DNA of 19,227 nt, taken from contig CAYSDL010000027.1 in the NCBI GenBank assembly GCA_964429875.1, forward strand, positions 1 through 19,227, written 5' to 3'. Numbering within the stretch: the stretch's first letter is position 1; every line of letters starts with the position of its first letter. Below, one piece after another: positions 1-8,065 of this stretch. The translations under genes were made by a program, and so were the position numbers. This stretch comes from CAYSDL01 sp964429875 (lineage in GTDB: Bacteria > Fidelibacterota > Marinisomatia > SCGC-AAA003-L08 > D37C17). Below the pieces are notes generated by a model, which did not search any database, was not told the origin of the DNA, and saw nothing but the letters and a program-made list of their open reading frames with translations.

Positions 1-56
1 TAAGAACTCAGGTTGGAAATAATGTGGATAGTCAAAAAATAATGTTATTAAAATAG
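1..56 (+). CDS. C-terminal end of an upstream secreted protein (probable sorting-domain tail, partial)
   Basis: Reading the third frame from base 3 gives RTQVGNNVDSQKIMLLK and then TAG at 54-56. Only this tail lies in the window. The ending SQKIMLLK closely resembles the last residues of the giant protein at the other end of the window (SIKKITLLK), and the family consensus for a type IX-type/FlgD-like C-terminal sorting domain is a final strand of the form 'kkiillk'. I therefore infer that the upstream gene encodes another exported surface or secreted protein. A strong intrinsic terminator follows 27 bases after the stop, which supports a real gene end here. The other two frames are stopped at base 1 and base 20. 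The fragment is too short for certainty. Confidence 0.6.
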   Translation, partial: RTQVGNNVDSQKIMLLK

Positions 57-83
57 TATAACCATTCTATTTTAACTTTGATT

Positions 84-113
84 AAAAAGGGCTCTGTTTT
101 CAGAGCCCTTTTT
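84..113 (+). terminator. Intrinsic (Rho-independent) terminator
   Basis: A perfect 8-bp GC-rich stem is seen: GGGCTCTG (89-96), loop TTTT (97-100), CAGAGCCC (101-108), followed by a T-rich tract to about 120. Five A residues before the stem (84-88) can pair with the first five T residues after it, so it could also work on the opposite strand. It ends the upstream gene and insulates the receptor gene that starts at 157. The 43 bases between it and that start are AT-rich with no Shine-Dalgarno I can recognise; the receptor promoter, if separate, must lie here or overlap the hairpin. Confidence 0.93.
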
Positions 114-156
114 TTATTTTATTATACACATCATAACTCTTAAATTTGCTAGATCT

Positions 157-3100
157 ATGAACTCTTATATAAAAAGAACTGTATTTTTCATATTATTCCT
201 TTCTACCCTTTTATCTGAAACAAAAATTAAAGGAATAATTTCGCACATTGATACTGATGAGCCTTTAATTGGAGCTAATGTATTAATTGAAGAGACTTCT
301 CAAGGAGATGCTACTGATATTGATGGAGCATACTTAATTGATAGCATAGAAACATGTCCTAATTGCCAGTATACACTTAAAGTATTATATATTGGTTTTG
401 AAAAATATTCAGAAACATTCAGTGCAACAAGTGATAAAGAAATTATTCTCAATATAGATCTAACTCCTACTTCCTTAGAGGTTGAAACGACAACTATCAC
501 AGCTAAAAAAAATAGAGACAAAATAACGGATGCTCCAGCAGCAATTGAGCTTGTTAGTGCTAAAGATATTCAAAGAGAAGAATCAACCAATTTAGGTTCA
601 TATTTAAAGGGAATTAAAGGTGTTGATTTTACATCAAGTGGAATTAATAATTATAGTATCTCAGTAAGAGGATTTAATAGCAGTTTTACTTCAAGATTAC
701 TAACTCTAACTGACGGAAGAATTGCAAATATACCTGCATTACGCGTTATAAATTATAGTACTGTTCCTCAATCAAGTAAAGATGTAGAAAGTATAGAAAT
801 TGTTTTAGGTCCATCTGCTGCTCTATATGGTGCTAATGCGCATAGTGGAGTTGTAAACATTACTTCAAAAACTCCTGCTAATTCTGAAGGTCTAGATATA
901 AGTGTTTCAGGCTCTGTGGATGATGAAAGAGATCTTTATAAATTTTCGAGTAGATGGGCAAATAAAATTAATGAGAAATTGAGTTTTAAAATATCAGCTA
1001 TGTATTTACAAGCACATGAATATGAATTTATATCTGAAGGAGAATATAAAGCACACAAATACCCCTGGAATGGTCATCCTTCTAGAATGAGAGATAAAAA
1101 AGATAATAATCCTTATTCTTTTAGTACATCATGGTCACTTGCAGTTCAAGATACTGCATATCGCAATTATTTAGATTCTAATGGAAATGGCATATTTGAT
1201 CCAACTATTGATATTGAATATAATGAAATGGTTTCTGATGATAATGATTGTAGAGTTGGAAGTGTGGATGGATCTATTTATCAATGTGAACAAATTATTA
1301 AATATCTCGGGAATGGAGAAGCAAATGATACTGGAGATCCTGATGGTGATGGATTTATGGGTGAGGATTGGTTTAATGGTTATGATGATGATGGTGACTG
1401 CCCTGGTGATACTAATGGTGATGGCCTCATTTGTTATCCCGGGGATGAAGGGGTTGATGAAGATTATTTCTTCGCTGATGGCATAGATAATGATGGAGAT
1501 TGTCCTGGAGATACAAATGGAGATGGAATTCATTGTGGCCCTGGAGATGATAATGTTGACGAAGCAATTGATTGGACAGATGATACATGGATAGATGGAG
1601 TTGATAATAATAATAATGGTGAAGTTGATGAAGCAGAAGAAAGATTTAGTAATAGTAATACAAAATATAATCTTCCAGACTGGCGTTATGATATAGATTT
1701 TGGGAATATCATCATTAATAATGGAAGAAAAAATGAATATATTAATGGCCAGTATAACCCTTGGTACTCTGATACCGATTCACATTTAAGGGGAGAACAC
1801 TATTACGATGAAGAAGAAGTAAAGTTGTTTTTTGATGTTTATGTTTATGATTTTGGAGATGATGGAATTCCTGGAGATAGTCAATTTATAGATCAAACTG
1901 GCGATGGCAATTTTTATCCTTGGGAAGGGGGAAATACAATTTCTACTTGGAATGGAAATATCAATGTTGCTACTGAAGGTTGTTCTCCACCTTTAGGGCA
2001 AAATTTCTGTAATGAATTTTTTTATGATGACTGCGGCTTAGATGGAATTTGCTATGATGATTTAGAATTGCAAGATTATGGAGAAGCAAATGGAATTTTT
2101 GATTCATTTGACTGGAACAATGATGGACAATACACACAAGGGGACACCTGGGATGCAAATAGCTGGACAGATACCAATAATGATGGTTACCCTTTTCTAA
2201 TTGATAATTATGGAAATATAATCATTGATGATGATATAGATTGGAATGATACATGGCCTCCTGGAAATAATGTTTATGATTATGGTGAAGAAATTCTAGA
2301 CTGGGGACAAGATGGCATAGAAAATACAAATGACTATGGTGAGAATGATGGCATACTAATTTACATTGATAATAACGAACTAGATGCACAGCTTGATTTT
2401 GGGGATGGATGTTTTGGATGTGAAGCTGAACCATATATTGATAATAATAACAATGGACATTATGATTGTAATACACCAGACGACCCAATGAATTGTGATT
2501 CATTTACAGATATAAATAATGATGGACAATGGACTCCTGCTGATTATAAAGATACATTTCAAACTACTTATGATATAAATGGTGATGGATATGATGATTA
2601 TCCTGATTTTGAAGTTAAAAATACAACTACAGAATTTAGATTAGATTTTGATCCCAAACCTGATGTTAATCTTACATTTCAAAGTGGATATGCTTATAGT
2701 AAAACACAGCAAGTAACTGGTACAGGGCGCTATATTGCTGATGGATACAGATATACTTATTATCAATTAAGAGGAAAATATAAAAACTGGTTTTCTCAGG
2801 TCTATCTTAATCAAGGAAATTCTGGTGAAACAAGAGGATATGACCTTGGAAATATGATTTCTGATAAATCAAGGAATATGGCATTTCAATTACAAAATAA
2901 TTTTGATATTAAAAACACCAATATTGTTTGGGGACTTGATTTTTTCAGAACTGAAGCTAGCACTAATGGTTCAATCTTAAATGATGGTCCAAATGGATAT
3001 GATAATGATGGAGACTCATGGTTTACAAGTAAAGATGATATTGATAATGATCAAGACAGTAATGATTTTTCTGATTGGGGAGTAGATGGAATAGGAATAT

Positions 3101-5541
3101 ATCAAATTAATAGCAATGGTGACTTATTAATCTATGATTGCAGTGAATGTGAACAAATTGTAACATCAGATGCTAATGACCCCAATAAATTATATAATTC
3201 TACGTACAACTTCTGGTATATAGACTCTAATGGTGATGGGACATGGACTACTGATCCAAATATTTCTGATGATTGTTATCCATTTATATGCACTGATGAA
3301 TATTTATCTGGAGAACATATAGCAGATTATGGTGAAGGTAATGGAATCCCTGATTTTGGAGAACCTGGGGTAAATGAAGATGGGTTAATAACTGTAGATC
3401 AAATTGACAATGATTGCGATGGATGTGATTATGATGGTGATGGATATCCAAATTTTCAAGAAATTCAACTCAATACAAATATTTATGATCCCAATAGTTA
3501 TCCAAGTGCAGTAAGTCCAGCATTATATTCATTTGCAATTGATGAAATGATAGATGAAATTCACTGTGGATCTATTGAGTACTCTAATTATGTCCCATAT
3601 CAACAATTTTCTGGCTATAGAGATGGAAAAATATGGACATGCGCAGAGGGAGTAGATGAAAAAGATGAATTTACAGAAGTTACTTCAAATGAAATGGGAC
3701 TATACTTTCAAACTAAAACTATACCTTTAAAAAATAAAAAATGGGAAATTATTACAGCTGCTAGATTTGATCATCATGATCAAATTGAAGAAGATATTCA
3801 ATTCTCCCCAAAATTTGGAATTTTTTATAAACCTTCTAGCTTGCAAACATTTAGACTAACATATGGAAAAGCATATAATACGCCGAGTGCTTTAACCTTA
3901 TTTACTGATTTGTTTATTGGAAAACGTGGTATTATTGATTATTATTTAAGAGGGAATAGAGATGGAACCCCTTACCTCAGAGTTGGTGATGAATATATAA
4001 CATCAACTCCACAAGTTGAAATTAATAATGAATTATATAATATGGTAAATATTACTGGATCAGGAGATGCTGAATATTGGGATGAATATTCACAAAGAGT
4101 ACAAGGAGCTCCCTACTTTCTTGGTTTTAACACTGAATTTAGCGATGTCCCAGAGTTTATGCCAATTGATACTTTATTATATACAGTCTGGGTTCCAGAG
4201 TTAACAGATACAGGAAGAATTTACACTGCCCTTGAAACAATTAATATGCCGAATGTTGAACCTATAAAAACAGAAAAAATTCAAACTCTTGAGATAGGCT
4301 TCAAAGGATTTATATCTAAGAGAATCCACCTTACAACTGATTACTATATAAGCTTTTATGAAGATTTTTTCAGTTCCCCTACTGTTGTTACTCCACTTAT
4401 AATTAGAAGAGAATTTGATGATGAGGGGAATGATATAACTTCATTTGAAAATGGAATTGATGTTGTTGGAATGCTACCAATTAATTATAACATGAGTAAC
4501 CCCCCTTATGCTACTCAATGGGATGGCAGAGATAATGATAATGATTGGAAATATTTTGGGGATCATGTTTATTTTGATAATTATAGTGGTTATAGTTCTG
4601 GAACAATTTCAAGCTACGATAACCCTGATCTCGATTGTACTATTGAAAATGGTGGCTGCTATGAGCCAGATGGAGGTTGGTATCACTGGTTTAATTGGGA
4701 TGGTCATGAAGAAATCTATGAAGATTGGAATGATAATGGAATGTATGATTATGGTGAACCTTTTAATGATGAAGATGATAATGGATCTTGGAATTGTATA
4801 GACTGTGCTGGAGAATGGGGCTATGTTGACTGGATACAAGGTGACAATGGAGATACTTTAGGATATACAATTCATAGAGCTCAGGATGTTATTATTGAGA
4901 ATGTAGCAATGGAATATGGGAATATACAGTTTGAGGGATCAAACGCACAGGAAGCCCAATTTTGGATACCTGTTGGCATTGATGAATATAGTGCTATAAA
5001 TGGCTTATCTGAAGCAGAGATGGTTACATCTCCATTAATTGATGCAAATGGAAATCCTGTTGTTGGATCAGGATTTGCATATACACCACTGCATTCAATA
5101 TTAGCTCCTATGAATTATGGAGAAATATGGAACCAGGGACTTGATGTAGGATTAACATACTTAATTCCTAATAAAAGGATTACACTTGAAGGAAATTTTT
5201 CATTATATAAAAGTACTAATTATTACAATACCCTTACTAAAAAGAATGATCCTATAAACGCTCCGAAATTTAAAATGAATGCTTCTGTAGCATGGGAATC
5301 ACCAATCGGAAATTTTGCACTAAAATATCGACATGTTGATAGATATGAATGGAAAGATGGTATTTGGTCAGGGATAATAGGTCCATATGATTTATTTGAT
5401 CTACATTATAACTATAAAGTAAATAGATATCTTGAATTAAACCTTACAGGAATGAATATATTTAATGATAGACACAAAGAAATGATTGGTGGTGCAATTA
5501 TGGGACGTCAAATTATTCTTCGACTTACAGCATCTATTTAA
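157..5541 (+). CDS. Giant TonB-dependent outer-membrane receptor with acidic metal-binding-like inserts
   Basis: Outer-membrane active-transport receptor, 1794 residues against roughly 700-1100 for most of the family. A signal peptide covers about residues 1-20 (basic start, hydrophobic FFILFLSTLL). A carboxypeptidase-regulatory-like beta sandwich follows at about 22-103, then the plug domain at about 125-237 (VRGF at 170-173, DGR at 186-188, VESIEIVLGPSAALYG around 210-224). The C-terminus GRQIILRLTASI is a typical closing barrel strand. The barrel is interrupted by three Asp/Asn/Gly-rich stretches at about 340-820, 940-1167 and 1452-1565, full of DxDGDG and DNDGD motifs; one piece near 1127-1155 looks like a bacterial thrombospondin-type-3 repeat (DYDGDGYPNFQE, then NTNIYDPNSYP). 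No SusD-like partner is adjacent, so the ligand cannot be named. The ATG is favoured because it places the signal peptide correctly. The gene is convergent with the DUF3467 gene and shares TTAA with its stop. Confidence 0.93.
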   Translation: MNSYIKRTVFFILFLSTLLSETKIKGIISHIDTDEPLIGANVLIEETSQGDATDIDGAYLIDSIETCPNCQYTLKVLYIGFEKYSETFSATSDKEIILNIDLTPTSLEVETTTITAKKNRDKITDAPAAIELVSAKDIQREESTNLGSYLKGIKGVDFTSSGINNYSISVRGFNSSFTSRLLTLTDGRIANIPALRVINYSTVPQSSKDVESIEIVLGPSAALYGANAHSGVVNITSKTPANSEGLDISVSGSVDDERDLYKFSSRWANKINEKLSFKISAMYLQAHEYEFISEGEYKAHKYPWNGHPSRMRDKKDNNPYSFSTSWSLAVQDTAYRNYLDSNGNGIFDPTIDIEYNEMVSDDNDCRVGSVDGSIYQCEQIIKYLGNGEANDTGDPDGDGFMGEDWFNGYDDDGDCPGDTNGDGLICYPGDEGVDEDYFFADGIDNDGDCPGDTNGDGIHCGPGDDNVDEAIDWTDDTWIDGVDNNNNGEVDEAEERFSNSNTKYNLPDWRYDIDFGNIIINNGRKNEYINGQYNPWYSDTDSHLRGEHYYDEEEVKLFFDVYVYDFGDDGIPGDSQFIDQTGDGNFYPWEGGNTISTWNGNINVATEGCSPPLGQNFCNEFFYDDCGLDGICYDDLELQDYGEANGIFDSFDWNNDGQYTQGDTWDANSWTDTNNDGYPFLIDNYGNIIIDDDIDWNDTWPPGNNVYDYGEEILDWGQDGIENTNDYGENDGILIYIDNNELDAQLDFGDGCFGCEAEPYIDNNNNGHYDCNTPDDPMNCDSFTDINNDGQWTPADYKDTFQTTYDINGDGYDDYPDFEVKNTTTEFRLDFDPKPDVNLTFQSGYAYSKTQQVTGTGRYIADGYRYTYYQLRGKYKNWFSQVYLNQGNSGETRGYDLGNMISDKSRNMAFQLQNNFDIKNTNIVWGLDFFRTEASTNGSILNDGPNGYDNDGDSWFTSKDDIDNDQDSNDFSDWGVDGIGIYQINSNGDLLIYDCSECEQIVTSDANDPNKLYNSTYNFWYIDSNGDGTWTTDPNISDDCYPFICTDEYLSGEHIADYGEGNGIPDFGEPGVNEDGLITVDQIDNDCDGCDYDGDGYPNFQEIQLNTNIYDPNSYPSAVSPALYSFAIDEMIDEIHCGSIEYSNYVPYQQFSGYRDGKIWTCAEGVDEKDEFTEVTSNEMGLYFQTKTIPLKNKKWEIITAARFDHHDQIEEDIQFSPKFGIFYKPSSLQTFRLTYGKAYNTPSALTLFTDLFIGKRGIIDYYLRGNRDGTPYLRVGDEYITSTPQVEINNELYNMVNITGSGDAEYWDEYSQRVQGAPYFLGFNTEFSDVPEFMPIDTLLYTVWVPELTDTGRIYTALETINMPNVEPIKTEKIQTLEIGFKGFISKRIHLTTDYYISFYEDFFSSPTVVTPLIIRREFDDEGNDITSFENGIDVVGMLPINYNMSNPPYATQWDGRDNDNDWKYFGDHVYFDNYSGYSSGTISSYDNPDLDCTIENGGCYEPDGGWYHWFNWDGHEEIYEDWNDNGMYDYGEPFNDEDDNGSWNCIDCAGEWGYVDWIQGDNGDTLGYTIHRAQDVIIENVAMEYGNIQFEGSNAQEAQFWIPVGIDEYSAINGLSEAEMVTSPLIDANGNPVVGSGFAYTPLHSILAPMNYGEIWNQGLDVGLTYLIPNKRITLEGNFSLYKSTNYYNTLTKKNDPINAPKFKMNASVAWESPIGNFALKYRHVDRYEWKDGIWSGIIGPYDLFDLHYNYKVNRYLELNLTGMNIFNDRHKEMIGGAIMGRQIILRLTASI
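1381..1584 (+). repeat. Tandem 34-residue acidic repeat inside the receptor
   Basis: Two adjacent 102-bp units, about 1381-1482 and 1483-1584, encode matching cores: DCPGDTNGDGLIC (from residue 414) and DCPGDTNGDGIHC (from residue 448), each preceded by DxDGD and followed by an acidic PGDxxxVDE tail. Of the first ten codons of the core, six differ only at the third base, so the peptide is conserved while the DNA has drifted. The two cysteines in each unit are kept. The DxDGD and DTNGDG patterns resemble calcium-binding loops of EF-hand, dockerin or thrombospondin-3 type; calcium binding is inference. Confidence 0.8.
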
Positions 5542-5855
5542 TTAGGGAGATTATCCTTAGATATTTTAAATTGTGGTGACATCTGATTTTTACCAATTTT
5601 AATTACACCATATTTATCTTCAAATTTTTTAATATTATCTTGTAAAGCAAGCATAAATGTTTTTGCATGTATAGGTGAGATAACAATTCTAGACTTAACC
5701 TTTGATTTTGGAATCCCTGGAAGGACTCTTATAAAGTCCATTATAAATTCAGCTATCGAATGAGTTACAACTGCAAAATTAACATATTCTCCTTGTCCAA
5801 CAGCATCATCGATTTCAATTTTAATTTTATGTTTTTTTGCTTGTTCTTTATCCAT
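5538..5855 (-). CDS. DUF3467 family protein
   Basis: A 105-residue protein that matches the DUF3467 pattern along its length: EYVNFAVVTHSIAEFIMDF at 23-41, LPGIPKSKVKSRIVISPIHA at 45-64, then ALQDNIKKFEDKYG at 70-83. The biochemical role of this family is not known to me; it is a small soluble protein with no signal peptide or membrane segment. The open frame continues upstream to 5930, but I choose the ATG at 5853-5855. The family homology begins just after it, and it gives an 8-base ATGGATAA overlap with the stop of the zinc-ribbon gene, a usual sign of translational coupling. Starting at 5930 would add 25 Lys-rich residues lying over the upstream gene. Its TAA shares TTAA with the receptor stop on the other strand. 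Confidence 0.9.
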   Translation of the reverse strand: MDKEQAKKHKIKIEIDDAVGQGEYVNFAVVTHSIAEFIMDFIRVLPGIPKSKVKSRIVISPIHAKTFMLALQDNIKKFEDKYGVIKIGKNQMSPQFKISKDNLPN

Positions 5856-6249
5856 TTTTATTATCTTTCTCTTTATTAAAATCTTCCCAGTCTTCTTCAA
5901 TTCCATCCCATTTTCTAAAACTTTCTTCATCTGTAGTCACTTCTTTCAGATCAACTTTTTCATCATAATTTTTAAATTTTTCAGTTTTATCTTCATAATC
6001 TTCAGGATTTGTAAAATCTTCTAATTCTTTTTCTTCAGTAGTTTTATGTTCAATTTCATGTCCATAAATAGTTTGATCAAAAAAATCAATATCTGAAACA
6101 ATCCCAACCATCATTAGATATTCAAGAAAAGCTAAATATTTTTTTTGCTTTAAATTAGTTTTACAATGTGGACATAAGAGTTTTTCTCTTAATTCATTTT
6201 CATCTAACGTATTTGAACATACGGGACAAATCAAACCTTCAAAAGCCAT
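5848..6249 (-). CDS. Zinc-ribbon protein with acidic tail, unknown function
   Basis: A 133-residue protein. Two CxxC pairs, C8-C11 (CPVC) and C26-C29 (CPHC), make a single zinc ribbon over residues 5-32. A short hydrophobic stretch follows (about 38-51, YLAFLEYLMMVGIV), probably a buried helix rather than a membrane span. Residues 65-133 are strongly acidic and low in complexity, probably disordered. I do not recognise a named family. The start is supported by an excellent Shine-Dalgarno, AAGGAGG, read on the minus strand at 6261-6255, five bases before the ATG. It lies 58 bases downstream of the GlmU-like gene and overlaps the DUF3467 start by 8 bases, so the two small proteins are probably made together. 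A role as a nucleic-acid or protein adaptor is conceivable but is only inference. Confidence 0.8.
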   Translation of the reverse strand: MAFEGLICPVCSNTLDENELREKLLCPHCKTNLKQKKYLAFLEYLMMVGIVSDIDFFDQTIYGHEIEHKTTEEKELEDFTNPEDYEDKTEKFKNYDEKVDLKEVTTDEESFRKWDGIEEDWEDFNKEKDNKNG

Positions 6250-6254
6250 TTTAT

Positions 6255-6261
6255 CCTCCTT
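6255..6261 (-). promoter_or_regulatory. Strong Shine-Dalgarno for the zinc-ribbon gene
   Basis: On the minus strand this reads AAGGAGG, with five bases to the ATG at 6249. It is one of only two perfect anti-16S matches noticed in the window (the other precedes uridine kinase). Most other genes here have weak or no Shine-Dalgarno. Confidence 0.75.
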
Positions 6262-6307
6262 ATTAAGGAAAGAAATATACTTTTTAAATTATTTCATCAC
6301 AAGAGTT

Positions 6308-7486
6308 TTATATTTTTTTATTATATAATTTCTTGAGAAACCTAATGTCAGCTTCTGACATTTTTATATTTCTTCTCTTTTTCATACTTTTACAAGTAAC
6401 AATAAATTTATCAAAATCAACTTTATCATTTTCACCCCATGAGAAAGGAGAAATGTATTTTTTTTGAAACCCAGATCCAAAAACATTTGATCCTAGTCCT
6501 ATATGAGTTCCTGCATTAAACATTGTAGCTATTCCAATCCTTGTATAATCACCTATAAAAACTCCTAAAAATTGTTTTCCCGTATTAGTAGGAGCAGATT
6601 TATTATGAAAATTAAATTTAACAGAACTATAATTATTCTTTAAGTTACTATTGTTTGTACCAGCTCCAATATTAACCCACTCGCCAATAAAACTATGGCC
6701 TAGAAAGCCATCATGAACTTTGTTTGAAAAGTTAGAAAAAATAGAACATGACACCTCTCCCCCAACTTTACAATTTTTACCTATAAAAGTTCCTGGCCTT
6801 ATTTTTGCTCCCGGAGCTATATAAGAGTTATCATCGATAAATACTGGACCTTGAATAAGAGCCCCAATATCAACTACAACATTTTTTCCAATAATAACTG
6901 GTGATTTTTCTGCATCTATTATAACTCCAGTTTTCAGCTCTGAATCTTCATTAATTATAATATTTTTTTCATTAATAAGGAATGCTGAATCATATCTTTT
7001 TTTGATTGTCTCAAATAATTTCGAAACAGATGGGAATGAGGATATAGCATTAAACTTATAAATATTAATATCAGATAAATAAAATTGATCATTGTAATTA
7101 AATATATCCCATAAGAAGTTTATTTTAGGGCACTTACTATCTTGTTTTGATTCAATTTTTGATACTTTATTATAAAAATCACTCAAGGACATTCCATTTT
7201 TGATATACTGAAAGCCTACTTTTACATCTTTACAAACAGATCTTCCATTAAAATATTTTCCTTCAGGAAGCATTTCTGGATTAACTACATAATCAGGGAA
7301 TCTTTTTTTAGTTATCTCTTCTATTTCCTTCCTAACAATTAGAATAACACCCTTATTATCATTATGAAGATTAACAATACGTTCTAAATTTGTATATAGG
7401 CCAACTTTTATTTCAAAAGATGCATGATTTTCACAAAAAGGAAAAAGAAAACTTATTTTTTGATCTTCGAAAATTATTAATTTCAT
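6308..7486 (-). CDS. Alternate GlmU-like sugar-phosphate nucleotidyltransferase/acyltransferase
   Basis: A 392-residue protein with two parts. The C-terminal part (about 196-340) is a left-handed beta-helix of hexapeptide repeats, including GEWVNIGAGTNNSNLKNNY at 268-286. This is the signature seen in GlmU-type acetyltransferases. His258 in VHDGFLGHSFIG aligns with the catalytic histidine of E. coli GlmU (HLTYLGDAEIG), which is an inference from eye alignment. The N-terminal part (about 1-185) lacks the classical LAAGxGTRM pyrophosphorylase loop and instead fits the divergent N-domain of the 'alternate GlmU' family found in Bacteroidetes relatives. The predicted role is production of UDP-GlcNAc or a similar activated sugar for peptidoglycan or surface polysaccharide, in the cytoplasm. 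It starts 2 bases after the stop of the GT9-like gene, so both are on one transcript. Exact substrate is unproven. Confidence 0.85.
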   Translation of the reverse strand: MKLIIFEDQKISFLFPFCENHASFEIKVGLYTNLERIVNLHNDNKGVILIVRKEIEEITKKRFPDYVVNPEMLPEGKYFNGRSVCKDVKVGFQYIKNGMSLSDFYNKVSKIESKQDSKCPKINFLWDIFNYNDQFYLSDINIYKFNAISSFPSVSKLFETIKKRYDSAFLINEKNIIINEDSELKTGVIIDAEKSPVIIGKNVVVDIGALIQGPVFIDDNSYIAPGAKIRPGTFIGKNCKVGGEVSCSIFSNFSNKVHDGFLGHSFIGEWVNIGAGTNNSNLKNNYSSVKFNFHNKSAPTNTGKQFLGVFIGDYTRIGIATMFNAGTHIGLGSNVFGSGFQKKYISPFSWGENDKVDFDKFIVTCKSMKKRRNIKMSEADIRFLKKLYNKKI

Positions 7487-7488
7487 AT

Positions 7489-8013
7489 TTAAATCAGCAT
7501 TAAATGTATTTTGTTGTACGAATCCTCTAAAACATCTGCTTCTAATTGAATATTATAAAAATAATCTGAATAATTATTTTTAAACCCTATTTTATAATAG
7601 CTTTTAATACGATTAACTAAATAACAAATATCATAATTAAATTCATTATTTAGATCAATCGTCATATCAAAACTCTTATTTATAATTCTATCTTCATAAA
7701 ATGTTTCATCAATTTTAATCGTATCTTTATTATTATGAAAGTTAAAAACATACCCTGATAAATTAAAATGATGTTTATAAACACTATTAATCACATAATA
7801 ATAGTTAACATTTTTATTTTTCTTAAATCGTCTAAAAGCATATAAAGCTACCCTAAAAGCATCTTCTTTTACTGGGAAAAAAATTAAAATATTTTTAATA
7901 GATTTATTTTTACTTTGATTAATTTCAATAAAACTATTAGATATTTTTATTTTACCTGTAAATTTGAGGTAAAGTAATTTTATTTTTGTCTGGATGGTTT
8001 TAAATTTTATCAT
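7489..8013 (-). CDS. Short glycosyltransferase-9 (heptosyltransferase)-like protein
   Basis: A 174-residue Lys/Asn/Tyr-rich protein. The strand-helix-strand pattern NILIFFPVKEDAFRVALYAF (41-60) then NVNYYYVIN (68-76), together with FDMTIDLNNEFNYDICYLV (115-133) and YYKIGF (139-144), resembles the N-terminal Rossmann half of GT9 heptosyltransferases, or the related short DUF6913-like proteins of Bacteroidetes. The usual ADP-heptose-binding C-terminal half (another ~170 residues) is absent and the stop is clean, so it is either a dedicated half-size family or a shrunken transferase. No signal peptide is seen. It is the first gene of the four-gene minus operon and sits 2 bases from the GlmU-like gene, which supports an envelope-sugar context. 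No Shine-Dalgarno precedes its ATG. Catalytic activity is doubtful. Confidence 0.6.
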   Translation of the reverse strand: MIKFKTIQTKIKLLYLKFTGKIKISNSFIEINQSKNKSIKNILIFFPVKEDAFRVALYAFRRFKKNKNVNYYYVINSVYKHHFNLSGYVFNFHNNKDTIKIDETFYEDRIINKSFDMTIDLNNEFNYDICYLVNRIKSYYKIGFKNNYSDYFYNIQLEADVLEDSYNKIHLMLI

Positions 8014-8065
8014 TATTTAAAGTTTGCAAATTCATGAAAATATTTAATAAATAATCTAATCTTAA
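8014..8065. promoter_or_regulatory. Divergent promoter region between the envelope-sugar and salvage operons
   Basis: These 52 bases are the only space between two operons transcribed away from each other, so promoters for both must be here or inside the first codons. The stretch is nearly all A and T. On the + strand TTGCAA at 8024-8029 with AT-rich TAATAA at 8045-8050 could be a weak -35/-10 pair (15-base spacer, shorter than ideal). I cannot assign exact boxes, and no operator palindrome or riboswitch is visible. Confidence 0.4.

Noticed and set aside
1171..1533. A 120-residue open frame on the minus strand within the receptor gene, and similar ones at 1970-2158, 2222-2503 and 4609-4839
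   Set aside because: They mirror GAT/AAT/GGT-rich codons of the acidic inserts, giving low-complexity Ile/Ser or His/Tyr/Leu strings with no domain, start signal or spacing of their own.
5856..5930. The longer N-terminus for the DUF3467 protein
   Set aside because: The 25 extra residues are Lys-rich, lie over the zinc-ribbon gene and precede the family homology; the ATG at 5855 gives a normal 8-base coupled overlap.
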